Source: DATDMG01 sp036518955 (GTDB taxonomy: Bacteria > Actinomycetota > Actinomycetes > Actinomycetales > Kineosporiaceae). Taken from it: DNA of 12,043 nt. The first letter of the stretch is position 1, and each line of letters opens with the position of its first letter. Made by a program: the position numbers and the translations under genes. Positions 1 to 5,025 of this stretch are shown piece by piece. The notes below the pieces were generated by a model. It was not told where the DNA came from, did no database searches, and worked only from the letters and a program-made list of their open reading frames with translations. Location of the stretch: the NCBI GenBank assembly GCA_036518955.1, contig DATDMG010000562.1:1-12043 (forward strand). The letters are read 5' to 3'.

Positions 1-699
1 GGGCTGGCCACCGAACTGCTGAATGGGCAGACGAACGGTTTCCGGTACCTGTCGACGTCGCTGCCTCCGCTGCTGCTGCTCGGCGGATTCGCGCTGGCGT
101 GCGTCGTCCGGGGGCTGCGGCGGCTGGCGACGTGGGCGCTCACCCGGGCGGGGGTCCGGCTCCCGCGATGGTGGAGCAGGGACGGCGCCCGGTCGCCGGC
201 CGCGCTCCTGCGCCCGCAACCGCGGCTCCTGCCCGGCGTGGTGCACGCCCTTCCGGACGGCCGGCTGCAGATCGTCCGGCCGGAGCCGCCGGGCCGGCCG
301 CCGGGCCGCTGGGCCGGGCCGGTGGCCGCCGTCGGCGGCTGGCTCGCGGTGGCCGGACTGGCTGCGGGCGCGGTCGCCGTCCACCCGCAGGCCTCGACGG
401 CCACGGCCGCGCGGGAGCAGGTGTCCGGGGCCACTTTCCCGGGGGGTCCGTGGCCGTTGACGGTGCCCGCCGGCACCCTGATCTGCACCGGTGACGACTA
501 CCAGATGTGGTTCGTCGCTCCCGGCGGCACCCGGTACGCGCTGTCCGGGACGGCGATGGCGGCCTCGCTGCACACCCCGCGGATCACCTCCCTCGCCCCC
601 GAACGCCCGGCCTACGGGTGGCCGGAGATCAAGCCGCTGCTGACCCGCGGCATGCAGCTCTGCGGCGCCGGCCGCGGGTTCCAGGCACGCCCGCGCTGA
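1..699 (+). CDS. Membrane protein with DUF2511-like C-terminal domain (5' partial)
   Basis: The reading frame is open from the first base to TGA at 697-699, so the start lies before the window; 232 residues are visible. There are two hydrophobic segments: residues about 19-35 (a PPLLLLGGFALACVV stretch), followed by an Arg/Trp-rich loop, and residues about 103-124 (AAVGGWLAVAGLAAGAVAV). The part after the second segment would lie outside the cell. It contains WPLTVPAGTLICTG and later RYALSGTA, which resemble the actinobacterial DUF2511/YebY-like pattern (WP-T-x-G-x-L-x-C ... YALNGTA). Two cysteines (in LICTG and LCGAG) could form a disulphide. The function of DUF2511 is unknown to me. The domain match is from memory of the pattern, not a search. 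The gene is convergent with the glycosyltransferase gene and separated from it by 26 bases. Confidence 0.72.
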   Translation, partial: GLATELLNGQTNGFRYLSTSLPPLLLLGGFALACVVRGLRRLATWALTRAGVRLPRWWSRDGARSPAALLRPQPRLLPGVVHALPDGRLQIVRPEPPGRPPGRWAGPVAAVGGWLAVAGLAAGAVAVHPQASTATAAREQVSGATFPGGPWPLTVPAGTLICTGDDYQMWFVAPGGTRYALSGTAMAASLHTPRITSLAPERPAYGWPEIKPLLTRGMQLCGAGRGFQARPR

Positions 700-725
700 G
701 GTGGACCGCGTCGGGGTGAGGCGGC

Positions 726-1658
726 CTACTTCGGGGTGGCCTGGATGTCCAGCACCAGGGCCTGGACGAGCAGTTGGGTGCCGACCAGGAAGGGTGTGAC
801 GGCGAGCAGCACGGTGCCCGCCGAGGCCGTGCTCGGGCCGATCGTCTCGGCGATCACCCAGATCCCGAAGGCCACGCCCACGGCCACCAGCAACGTGCCG
901 GTGACGAGCAGCAGCGCCACCGGCGAGAACGACCAGAGCACGTACTTCAGCCAGACTCGGCGCCAGAAGCCACTGACGAGCAGCCGCAGCATCCGCAGCA
1001 CGAACGGGCCCAGCCGGACGTGCGACACCTCGTCGCGGTAGACCGCCGGGACCGGCACGTCGAGGGCCCGGACGTCGAGGATGTTCAGCCAGATGAGCAG
1101 ATCGTTCTCGAACTCGTAGCGCTTGGCGATCCGGTGCAGCGGAAGCCGTCGCAGGACGTCGGTCCGCACCGCGGTGTACCCGTTCTGCGGGTCCACCAGG
1201 TTCCAGTACCCGGAGGCGACCTTGGTGAGGAAGGTCAGCGCGACGTTCCCGAAGATCCGGTGGCGTGGCATGCCCTTGAAGCTGGTCGCCGAGAAGAAGC
1301 GGTTGGCCTTGGTGAAGCCGTAGCCCTCGTTGACGATGGGGTCGAGCAGGGCGGGCAGGTACGCCGGGTCCATCTGGTGGTCCCCGGCCATCACCACGTC
1401 GATGTCGGCCCCCAGGTCCATCGCTCGCTGATGGCCGGTGATGATCGCGCCGCCGACACCGGTGTTGTGCTCGTGCCGGATCACCTCTACCCGAGGATCG
1501 CCGACGGCGAGCGCCACCTCGCTCGTCGCGTCCGGACTGGCGTCGTCCACGACGACGATGTGGTCGACGAAGTCGGGGGCAGCAGAGATCACATCCCCGA
1601 CATGCTTCTCCTCCGCGTAGGCAGGGACGACGACGGCGATCCGGTGCCGGGCGTACAT
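726..1658 (-). CDS. Family 2 glycosyltransferase, GtrB/DPM1-type polyprenyl-phosphate glycosyltransferase
   Basis: A 310-aa enzyme with a cytoplasmic GT-A domain and C-terminal membrane helices. Visible GT2 motifs: VVVPAYAEEK at residues 9-18 (nucleotide binding), VVDDASPD at 36-43, HNTGVGGA at 64-71, and AGDHQMDP at 91-98, which takes the place of the usual D-x-D/DADLQHDP metal site. A later stretch, GYWNLVDPQNGYTAVRTD, followed by YEFENDLL, is typical of the dolichyl-phosphate mannose synthase/GtrB group. Two or three hydrophobic segments fill the last 90 residues, as in GtrB and ArnC. The expected reaction is transfer of a sugar from NDP-sugar to polyprenyl phosphate; the sugar cannot be read. 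An upstream ATG at 1709 is in frame, but ATG 1658 is preferred because GGAGGTGAGGAG lies just before it and the first beta strand begins right after it. The gene lies 60 bases behind the AsnC regulator on the same strand and could be co-transcribed with it. Confidence 0.9.
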   Translation of the reverse strand: MYARHRIAVVVPAYAEEKHVGDVISAAPDFVDHIVVVDDASPDATSEVALAVGDPRVEVIRHEHNTGVGGAIITGHQRAMDLGADIDVVMAGDHQMDPAYLPALLDPIVNEGYGFTKANRFFSATSFKGMPRHRIFGNVALTFLTKVASGYWNLVDPQNGYTAVRTDVLRRLPLHRIAKRYEFENDLLIWLNILDVRALDVPVPAVYRDEVSHVRLGPFVLRMLRLLVSGFWRRVWLKYVLWSFSPVALLLVTGTLLVAVGVAFGIWVIAETIGPSTASAGTVLLAVTPFLVGTQLLVQALVLDIQATPK

Positions 1659-1667
1659 CCTGACGAA

Positions 1668-1679
1668 CTCCTCACCTCC
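1668..1679 (-). promoter_or_regulatory. Ribosome binding site deciding the GT2 start
   Basis: Read on the minus strand, GGAGGTGAGGAG ends nine bases before ATG 1658-1656. The upstream in-frame ATG at 1709 has no comparable purine run. This supports a 310-residue rather than a 327-residue protein. Confidence 0.7.
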
Positions 1680-1718
1680 GGCCGGTCCCGACCGCCGAAA
1701 TTTTGGCACACCCTCTGA

Positions 1719-2231
1719 TCACGGCGCGTCGGGACGGCCGCGCCCGGGTGGGTGACGGCGCGCCTGCGTCGGGGTCAGCGGCAGCGGGGAGGCGGGCTTG
1801 ATCTCCTCCAGTCGGAGCAGGGTGGTCAGCCGCTGGCCCCCACGGGTCGCCAACCGGGTGAGGACGGACTGCAGCTCGGCGACGTCCCTGGCGACGACCA
1901 GGAGCATCGCGTCGGTCTCCCCGGCCACCCAGTCGGCCGAGACGACCTGGGGCAGCTCCCGGACGGCGTCCATGAATCCGCGGGTGGTGAGCGGGTCGTT
2001 CCGGACCATGGTGACGGTGATGTAGACCTGGAGGGGTAGTCCGACCAGCCGCGGGTCGAGCCGGGCGGTGATCCGACGGATGACGCCGTTCTCCTTCAGC
2101 CGGCGCACGCGGTGCAACGTCGCGGCCGGGGAGAGGCCGACGGCGCGGGCCAGTTCGACGTTGGTGCGGCCGGCGTCCTGCTGGAGCAGTACCAACAGCT
2201 CGATATCAACGTCGTCAAGTTCGGCGGCCAT
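1719..2231 (-). CDS. Lrp/AsnC family transcriptional regulator
   Basis: A 170-aa protein with the full Lrp/AsnC architecture. Residues about 5-55 form the N-terminal winged helix-turn-helix (LDDVDIELLVLLQQDAGRTN, then ELARAVGLS, ATLHRVRRLKENGVI). Residues about 65-145 form the RAM effector-binding and oligomerisation domain (LQVYITVTM ... WVAGETDAMLLVVA ... LEEIKPAS). The GETDAML segment matches the GxxDhhL effector-loop pattern of the family. A basic and proline-rich tail of about 20 residues is extra. Start: ATG at 2231 has no Shine-Dalgarno sequence, but TATTAT (minus strand, 2245 to 2240) ends eight bases before the ATG, so a leaderless transcript is likely. The gene is divergent from the EamA transporter, so it probably senses an amino acid or similar metabolite and controls that exporter and itself. 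The ligand cannot be read. Confidence 0.93.
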   Translation of the reverse strand: MAAELDDVDIELLVLLQQDAGRTNVELARAVGLSPAATLHRVRRLKENGVIRRITARLDPRLVGLPLQVYITVTMVRNDPLTTRGFMDAVRELPQVVSADWVAGETDAMLLVVARDVAELQSVLTRLATRGGQRLTTLLRLEEIKPASPLPLTPTQARRHPPGRGRPDAP

Positions 2232-2234
2232 GCC

Positions 2235-2251
2235 ACCGAATAATATTCGGT
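2235..2251. promoter_or_regulatory. Operator-like palindrome and likely -10 region between asnC-type gene and EamA gene
   Basis: ACCGAATA, one central A, TATTCGGT: two perfect 8-bp arms in a 17-bp element with an AT-rich centre, set in very GC-rich DNA. Lrp/AsnC proteins bind palindromes of about 15 bp with AT-rich centres, so this is the natural site for the adjacent regulator. It begins four bases upstream of the regulator's ATG. It also contains TATTAT on the minus strand and TAATAT on the plus strand, each usable as a -10 box. No good -35 hexamer is visible on either side. Binding here would block the regulator promoter directly. Its effect on the EamA gene, whose ATG is 52 bases further on, could be either sign. 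Confidence 0.65.
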
Positions 2252-2303
2252 TGGCGACCGCTCATCGAGGGCAGGTATCGGTTTCGGCGCCAGACTGCTG
2301 CCC

Positions 2304-3473
2304 ATGAACCACCTGAATCGTGTCGCCCCGAGGTCCCACTTGCCCCTGCTGGCGCTCGCCCTCGCCGGCCTGCTCTGGGGGTGCTCGGCCCCCCTGACGA
2401 AGGTCGCGCTGGGAGCGCTGGCGCCGGCCTGGCTGACCGCCGTGCGATTCGTGCTGGCCGCGGCGCCGCTGCTGTGGTGCGCCCGGCGGGGGGTCCGGGC
2501 GGCGGTCACCCCCCGGGTGGTCGCGGGCGGTCTCACCGGGTACGGGGTGGTCGTCGCGCTGTGGAACGAGGGTCTGGCCCGGACGAGCGTCAGCCACGGC
2601 GCGCTGATGGTCGGCGCGGTCCCCGCGATGGTCGCCCTGGTCGCGGTGGCGGTCGGCCGCGGGTCGGTGGGGGCCCGCGCCTGGCTGGGGTTCGGTATCG
2701 CCCTGGCCGGGGTCGGGTTGGTCGCGGCGGGCGGTGGCGGGACGGCATCCCTGTCGGGAGACCTGCTGGTGCTGGGGTCGACCTTGCTCTCGGCGGCCTT
2801 CACGGTGTACCAGCCCGATCTGCTGGCCGGGCGGGACCCGCTGGCCGTCACGGCCGTCCAGTTCGCCGCGGCGGCGGTGCTCGCCGTGCCCTACGCCGTG
2901 GTGCGGGAGGGCGCCGACCCGATGCCGGCCGCGTCGGGTGGAGCGGCGCCATGGCTGGCCGCCACCGCCCTGGCGGTGGCCGGCACGCTGCTGCCGTTCA
3001 CCCTCTTCGCCTGGGGGCAGTCCCGGGCGACGCCCGAGGTGGCGGGAGCCTTCCTCAACCTCGAGCCGGTCGTCGGCGTGGCAGCCGGCGCGATCGTCTT
3101 CGGGGACCCGTTCGGCGCCCTGCAGGTGCTGGGGGGCCTCGCCGTCCTGGTCGGGATCGGGCTCAGCGCCGTCCCGGAGCACCTCGCCCCGGCCACCGGA
3201 GCCGGCGGCCGGGGCGAGGCGGAGTGCGGATCAGCCCGCGGGCTGGGTGGTGGGCTGGGTGCTCCCGAGCTGGGTGGTCTTGTCGGAGTGGGTGACCTCG
3301 ATCCGGCGCGGTTTCGCCTGCTCCGCCACCGGGAGGGAGAGGGTCAGGACGCCGTCGGCGTAGGTGGCGTGGATGTGCTCCAGGTCCAGGCCCTGGCCGA
3401 GAGTGAGCTGGCGGACGAACACGCCGCTGGCGCGCTCCTGGGTCAGCCATTCGACGTCGTCCGAGCGGGGTGA
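2304..3473 (+). CDS. EamA-family (DMT superfamily) exporter with antisense-derived C-terminal extension
   Basis: Residues about 13-292 form a complete ten-helix drug/metabolite transporter with two EamA repeats. The first begins with LALAGLLWGCSAPLTKVAL, and the second, from about residue 149, begins with SGDLLVLGSTLLSAAFTVY. Near the end AGAFLNLEPVVGVAAGAIVFGD matches the conserved final helices. Family members usually stop at about 290-310 residues; here the frame continues to 389. The extra 97 residues (LAPATGAGGRGEAEC onward) are Gly/Ala/Glu-rich without a recognisable fold. They cross a strong hairpin at 3182-3219, and the last 80 lie opposite the hsp20 gene. The other two plus frames stop only at 3295 and 3363, so a simple frameshift would not restore a normal end. 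The role is probably efflux of an amino acid or related metabolite under the divergent AsnC-type regulator. The start lacks a clear ribosome site; TTG 2340, preceded by GAGG, is an alternative. Confidence 0.85.
   Translation: MNHLNRVAPRSHLPLLALALAGLLWGCSAPLTKVALGALAPAWLTAVRFVLAAAPLLWCARRGVRAAVTPRVVAGGLTGYGVVVALWNEGLARTSVSHGALMVGAVPAMVALVAVAVGRGSVGARAWLGFGIALAGVGLVAAGGGGTASLSGDLLVLGSTLLSAAFTVYQPDLLAGRDPLAVTAVQFAAAAVLAVPYAVVREGADPMPAASGGAAPWLAATALAVAGTLLPFTLFAWGQSRATPEVAGAFLNLEPVVGVAAGAIVFGDPFGALQVLGGLAVLVGIGLSAVPEHLAPATGAGGRGEAECGSARGLGGGLGAPELGGLVGVGDLDPARFRLLRHREGEGQDAVGVGGVDVLQVQALAESELADEHAAGALLGQPFDVVRAG
3182..3219. terminator. Hairpin at the EamA/hsp20 convergent junction
   Basis: CCTCGCCCCGGCC at 3182-3194 and GGCCGGGGCGAGG at 3207-3219 form a perfect 13-bp inverted repeat with a 12-base loop that can pair further inside. 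It sits just after the normal end of the EamA fold and 12 bases beyond the hsp20 stop (3231). It has no U-tract on either strand, as is common for actinobacterial terminators. It would suit a bidirectional terminator, although in the annotated EamA frame it lies inside the coding sequence. Confidence 0.65.
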
Positions 3474-3689
3474 GCGCTGGGCCCGGATCGTCAGCGTACG
3501 GCCGTCGACCGAGACGTCGACGGAGCCCGGGTCCGCGCCCGGTAGGTCGCAGTGGACGACGTAGTGGTCGCCCGCCCGGTAGACGTCCAGCGGCATGGAG
3601 CGCATGGCCTGCCCCATGTCCGTCGCGGAGCTGAGCAGCCGCTCCGCCAGGCGGTCGACATCCCGGAACGGGTCGAAACGGATCACCAC
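3231..3689 (-). CDS. Small heat-shock protein, Hsp20/alpha-crystallin family
   Basis: A 152-aa ATP-independent cytoplasmic chaperone that binds unfolding proteins. The N-terminus IRFDPFRDVDRLAERL matches the DPF-RE/D-D-L pattern of bacterial Hsp20. The alpha-crystallin domain runs from about residue 33 (PLDVYRAGDHYVVHCDLPGA) through VDVSVDGRTLTIRA to the diagnostic ADGVLTLSLPV. The tail has RRIEV, an I-x-I/V-type motif used in oligomer assembly. An ATG at 3773 is in frame, but the 28 residues before GTG 3689 look like translated leader. GAGGAGG at 3701-3695 supports GTG 3689 (spacing 5) or the next GTG, 3686 (spacing 8). A CIRCE box upstream indicates HrcA repression released by heat. The 3' half of the gene is overlapped on the opposite strand by the EamA reading frame. 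Confidence 0.93.
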   Translation of the reverse strand: MVIRFDPFRDVDRLAERLLSSATDMGQAMRSMPLDVYRAGDHYVVHCDLPGADPGSVDVSVDGRTLTIRAQRSPRSDDVEWLTQERASGVFVRQLTLGQGLDLEHIHATYADGVLTLSLPVAEQAKPRRIEVTHSDKTTQLGSTQPTTQPAG

Positions 3690-3694
3690 GGTGG

Positions 3695-3701
3695 CCTCCT
3701 C
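3695..3701 (-). promoter_or_regulatory. hsp20 ribosome binding site
   Basis: GAGGAGG on the minus strand lies five bases before GTG 3689 and eight before GTG 3686. It rules in favour of these starts over the upstream ATG at 3773, which would place this purine run inside the coding sequence. Confidence 0.75.
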
Positions 3702-3715
3702 GCAGCGTCTGTAGG

Positions 3716-3739
3716 CGGTCGCGGCGGGTGCCGCGACCG
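3716..3739 (-). repeat. Hairpin in the hsp20 5' leader
   Basis: CGGTCGCGG at 3716-3724 and CCGCGACCG at 3731-3739 are perfect 9-bp inverted arms around a 6-base loop. The hairpin ends 14 bases upstream of the hsp20 ribosome binding site, within a leader of roughly 100 bases if transcription starts near the CIRCE box. It could stabilise the mRNA or act as an attenuator. It does not itself cover the Shine-Dalgarno sequence, so a thermometer role is not shown. Confidence 0.5.
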
Positions 3740-3803
3740 GCACGCGGACCGTGCGCGGTGCTGCTGGAGCCACCGCGCGCTGTTCCCGCGGACACCTCCA
3801 TGG

Positions 3804-3830
3804 TTAGCACTCTCGGCCCCAGAGTGCCAG
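3804..3830 (-). promoter_or_regulatory. CIRCE element (HrcA operator) upstream of hsp20
   Basis: On the plus strand TTAGCACTC, a 9-base spacer, then GAGTGCCAG. The CIRCE consensus is TTAGCACTC-N9-GAGTGCTAA. The left arm and the spacer length are exact, and the right arm differs at two positions. As read towards hsp20 (minus strand) it is CTGGCACTC-N9-GAGTGCTAA, a form close to actinobacterial groES/groEL operators as I recall them. It lies 114 bases upstream of GTG 3689 and faces no other heat-shock gene. No convincing -35/-10 pair is visible, so the exact promoter position is open. Confidence 0.9.
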
Positions 3831-3990
3831 TCCTGACGCCTCCCCCGTGCATGATCGCAGGGGGAGGGAACCGGGAGGGCCGCGGCTCCCTCCAACCCCC
3901 GGGTCCGGGTATCAACATGCGTCCGCCCTGGGTCTGGTGTGGCGCGGCAGCGACGCGTCACCTGGGCGCGTGACGAGAGGGGTGATCGAG
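3831..3990. other. Intergenic stretch between CIRCE and the small membrane ORF
   Basis: No credible gene. It holds an inverted repeat, CCTCCCCC (3839-3846) and GGGGGAGG (3860-3867), with a 13-base loop whose TGC/GCA can also pair. A weaker repeat follows, GGAGGG (3874-3879) with CCCTCC (3888-3893). A 6-bp stem, CGTCAC (3956-3961) with GTGACG (3970-3975), sits just before the ribosome site of the small ORF. These could be promoter-proximal operators or the end of an upstream transcript. No clear sigma-factor hexamers are seen. Confidence 0.4.
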
Positions 3991-4143
3991 GTGAGCTGGC
4001 AGTTGGTGGTGATCGTGGCGGTGGGGTTCTCCGCGGTGATGTGGATCGCGGCAGCGATGTGGGCGAGCGCCGCGAAACGGCGCGATGCCGAGCGGTCTGG
4101 CCGTGGGCGCCGGGTGAGCGGTGGCCGCGCCGCCGAGCGCTGA
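3991..4143 (+). CDS. Small single-pass membrane protein, 50 aa, unknown function
   Basis: GTG 3991 opens a 50-codon frame ending at TGA 4141-4143. AGGGG lies eight bases before the GTG; an in-frame GTG at 3982 is possible but overlaps that purine run. Residues about 4-26 (QLVVIVAVGFSAVMWIAAAM) form one transmembrane helix. They are followed by a strongly basic tail (AKRRDAERSGRGRR), which by the positive-inside rule would be cytoplasmic. I recognise no family. Three 7-base GAGCGCY repeats (4133-4153) cross the stop codon. A strong hairpin follows directly, as expected for a real, independently terminated transcript. The gene has hsp20 divergent on one side and PAP2 convergent on the other. 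The hydrophobicity pattern, ribosome site and terminator make it more likely than not to be real. Confidence 0.55.
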   Translation: MSWQLVVIVAVGFSAVMWIAAAMWASAAKRRDAERSGRGRRVSGGRAAER

Positions 4144-4151
4144 GCGCTGAG

Positions 4152-4183
4152 CGCCTGGCCCACGCCCGGGCGTGGGCTAGGCG
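4152..4183. terminator. Bidirectional terminator hairpin
   Basis: The left arm at 4152-4167 (CGCCTGGCCCACGCCC) and the right arm at 4168-4183 pair along the whole length with a single G-U wobble. This leaves a tight CCGG loop at the centre. It begins eight bases after the stop of the small ORF (+) and contains the PAP2 stop codon (TAG, minus strand, 4179-4177). It is therefore placed to end both convergent transcripts. There is no U-tract. Confidence 0.8.
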
Positions 4184-5025
4184 ACCACCGCTAGCAGGAC
4201 GACGAGCAGGCCGCCGACGACGTCGATCACGTAGTGGTTCGCCGTCCCGATCACGACCACGATGGTCGCGAGTGGGTACAACCAGGCCAGCCAGCGCCGC
4301 CGGCCGCGCAGGTGCGCCCAGACCGCCCAGGCGCACCAGGCCGCCCAGCCGACGTGCAGGCTGGGGAACGCGGCGTAAGGATTCACCAGGGAGCCGACGG
4401 CCGAGTCCAGCCCGCCGGCGCCGTCCAGGGCCGAGATGGCCGGCGTCCCGAGTGCGTTGATCGCCTCGGGCGTGACCAGCCGGGGCGGCGCCACCGGGAA
4501 CAGCCAGAAGATGAGCAGGCCGCCGAAGGTGAGCGCGAACAGGACCGTTCGGGCCGACGCGTACCCCTGCGGACGTCGCCACCAGAGCCAGGCGAGCACA
4601 CCCACGGTCACCGACAGGTGCAGCAGGGCGTAGTACCCGGCGAAGACGTGCGCCAGCAGCGGGCTGCCGGACGTGAGGTCACGCAACCATGCCTCGCCGT
4701 CCCGCATCCAGGCCGGCTCGAGCGCCGTCAACATCGCCGCGTTGTGGAACGCCTCGGCCGCCTTCTGGGGTGCCGAGGCGCGGATCACCTCGTACACCAG
4801 GTCTCCCGCGATCACCGCGAGGAGCTCCTGGTACCAGGTCAGCCGTGGCCAGTGCAGGCTGAGCCGGCCGGACGACGAACGCCGCGGCGAGCCGACCCGG
4901 GGGGCCGCCGCGGGCTCGATGGCCGACTCGGTGTCGTGCCCGCCCGGCGCCGGGCGGGCGGCGGGCCAGACGAGGCTCTCCGCGGGCTGCTCCGGCCAGC
5001 TGGCGGTATCCGGGTGCGGCTTCAC
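4177..5025 (-). CDS. PAP2 superfamily membrane phosphatase, Aur1/Ipt1-like
   Basis: A 282-aa polytopic protein. After a polar, Pro/Ala-rich N-terminus (residues 1-60) come about six hydrophobic segments. Motifs fit the inositolphosphotransferase/Aur1 branch of PAP2: FPVAPPRL at 176-183, FPSLHVGW at 220-227 (the PSGH-type motif, catalytic His 224) and NHYVIDVVGG at 263-272 (the H-x3-D motif, His 264 and Asp 268). These residues would hydrolyse or transfer a phosphate ester of a lipid outside the membrane. The frame is open up to 5151, but GTG 5025 is chosen because it overlaps the mptB stop as GTGA, a usual coupling arrangement. In a mannosyltransferase operon the substrate could be polyprenyl (pyro)phosphate or a phospholipid headgroup, but nothing in the sequence decides this. 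The stop codon lies within the terminator hairpin. Confidence 0.87.
   Translation of the reverse strand: MKPHPDTASWPEQPAESLVWPAARPAPGGHDTESAIEPAAAPRVGSPRRSSSGRLSLHWPRLTWYQELLAVIAGDLVYEVIRASAPQKAAEAFHNAAMLTALEPAWMRDGEAWLRDLTSGSPLLAHVFAGYYALLHLSVTVGVLAWLWWRRPQGYASARTVLFALTFGGLLIFWLFPVAPPRLVTPEAINALGTPAISALDGAGGLDSAVGSLVNPYAAFPSLHVGWAAWCAWAVWAHLRGRRRWLAWLYPLATIVVVIGTANHYVIDVVGGLLVVLLAVVA

Noticed and set aside
774..1718. 314-codon plus-strand frame opposite the GT2 gene
   Set aside because: The product is a repetitive Asp/Val/His/Arg-rich shadow. The minus strand has ordered GT2 motifs and a strong ribosome binding site.
3690..3773. Upstream ATG at 3773 for hsp20 (28 extra residues)
   Set aside because: The extra part spans the leader hairpin and the GAGGAGG ribosome site, and family members begin near the DPFRD motif.
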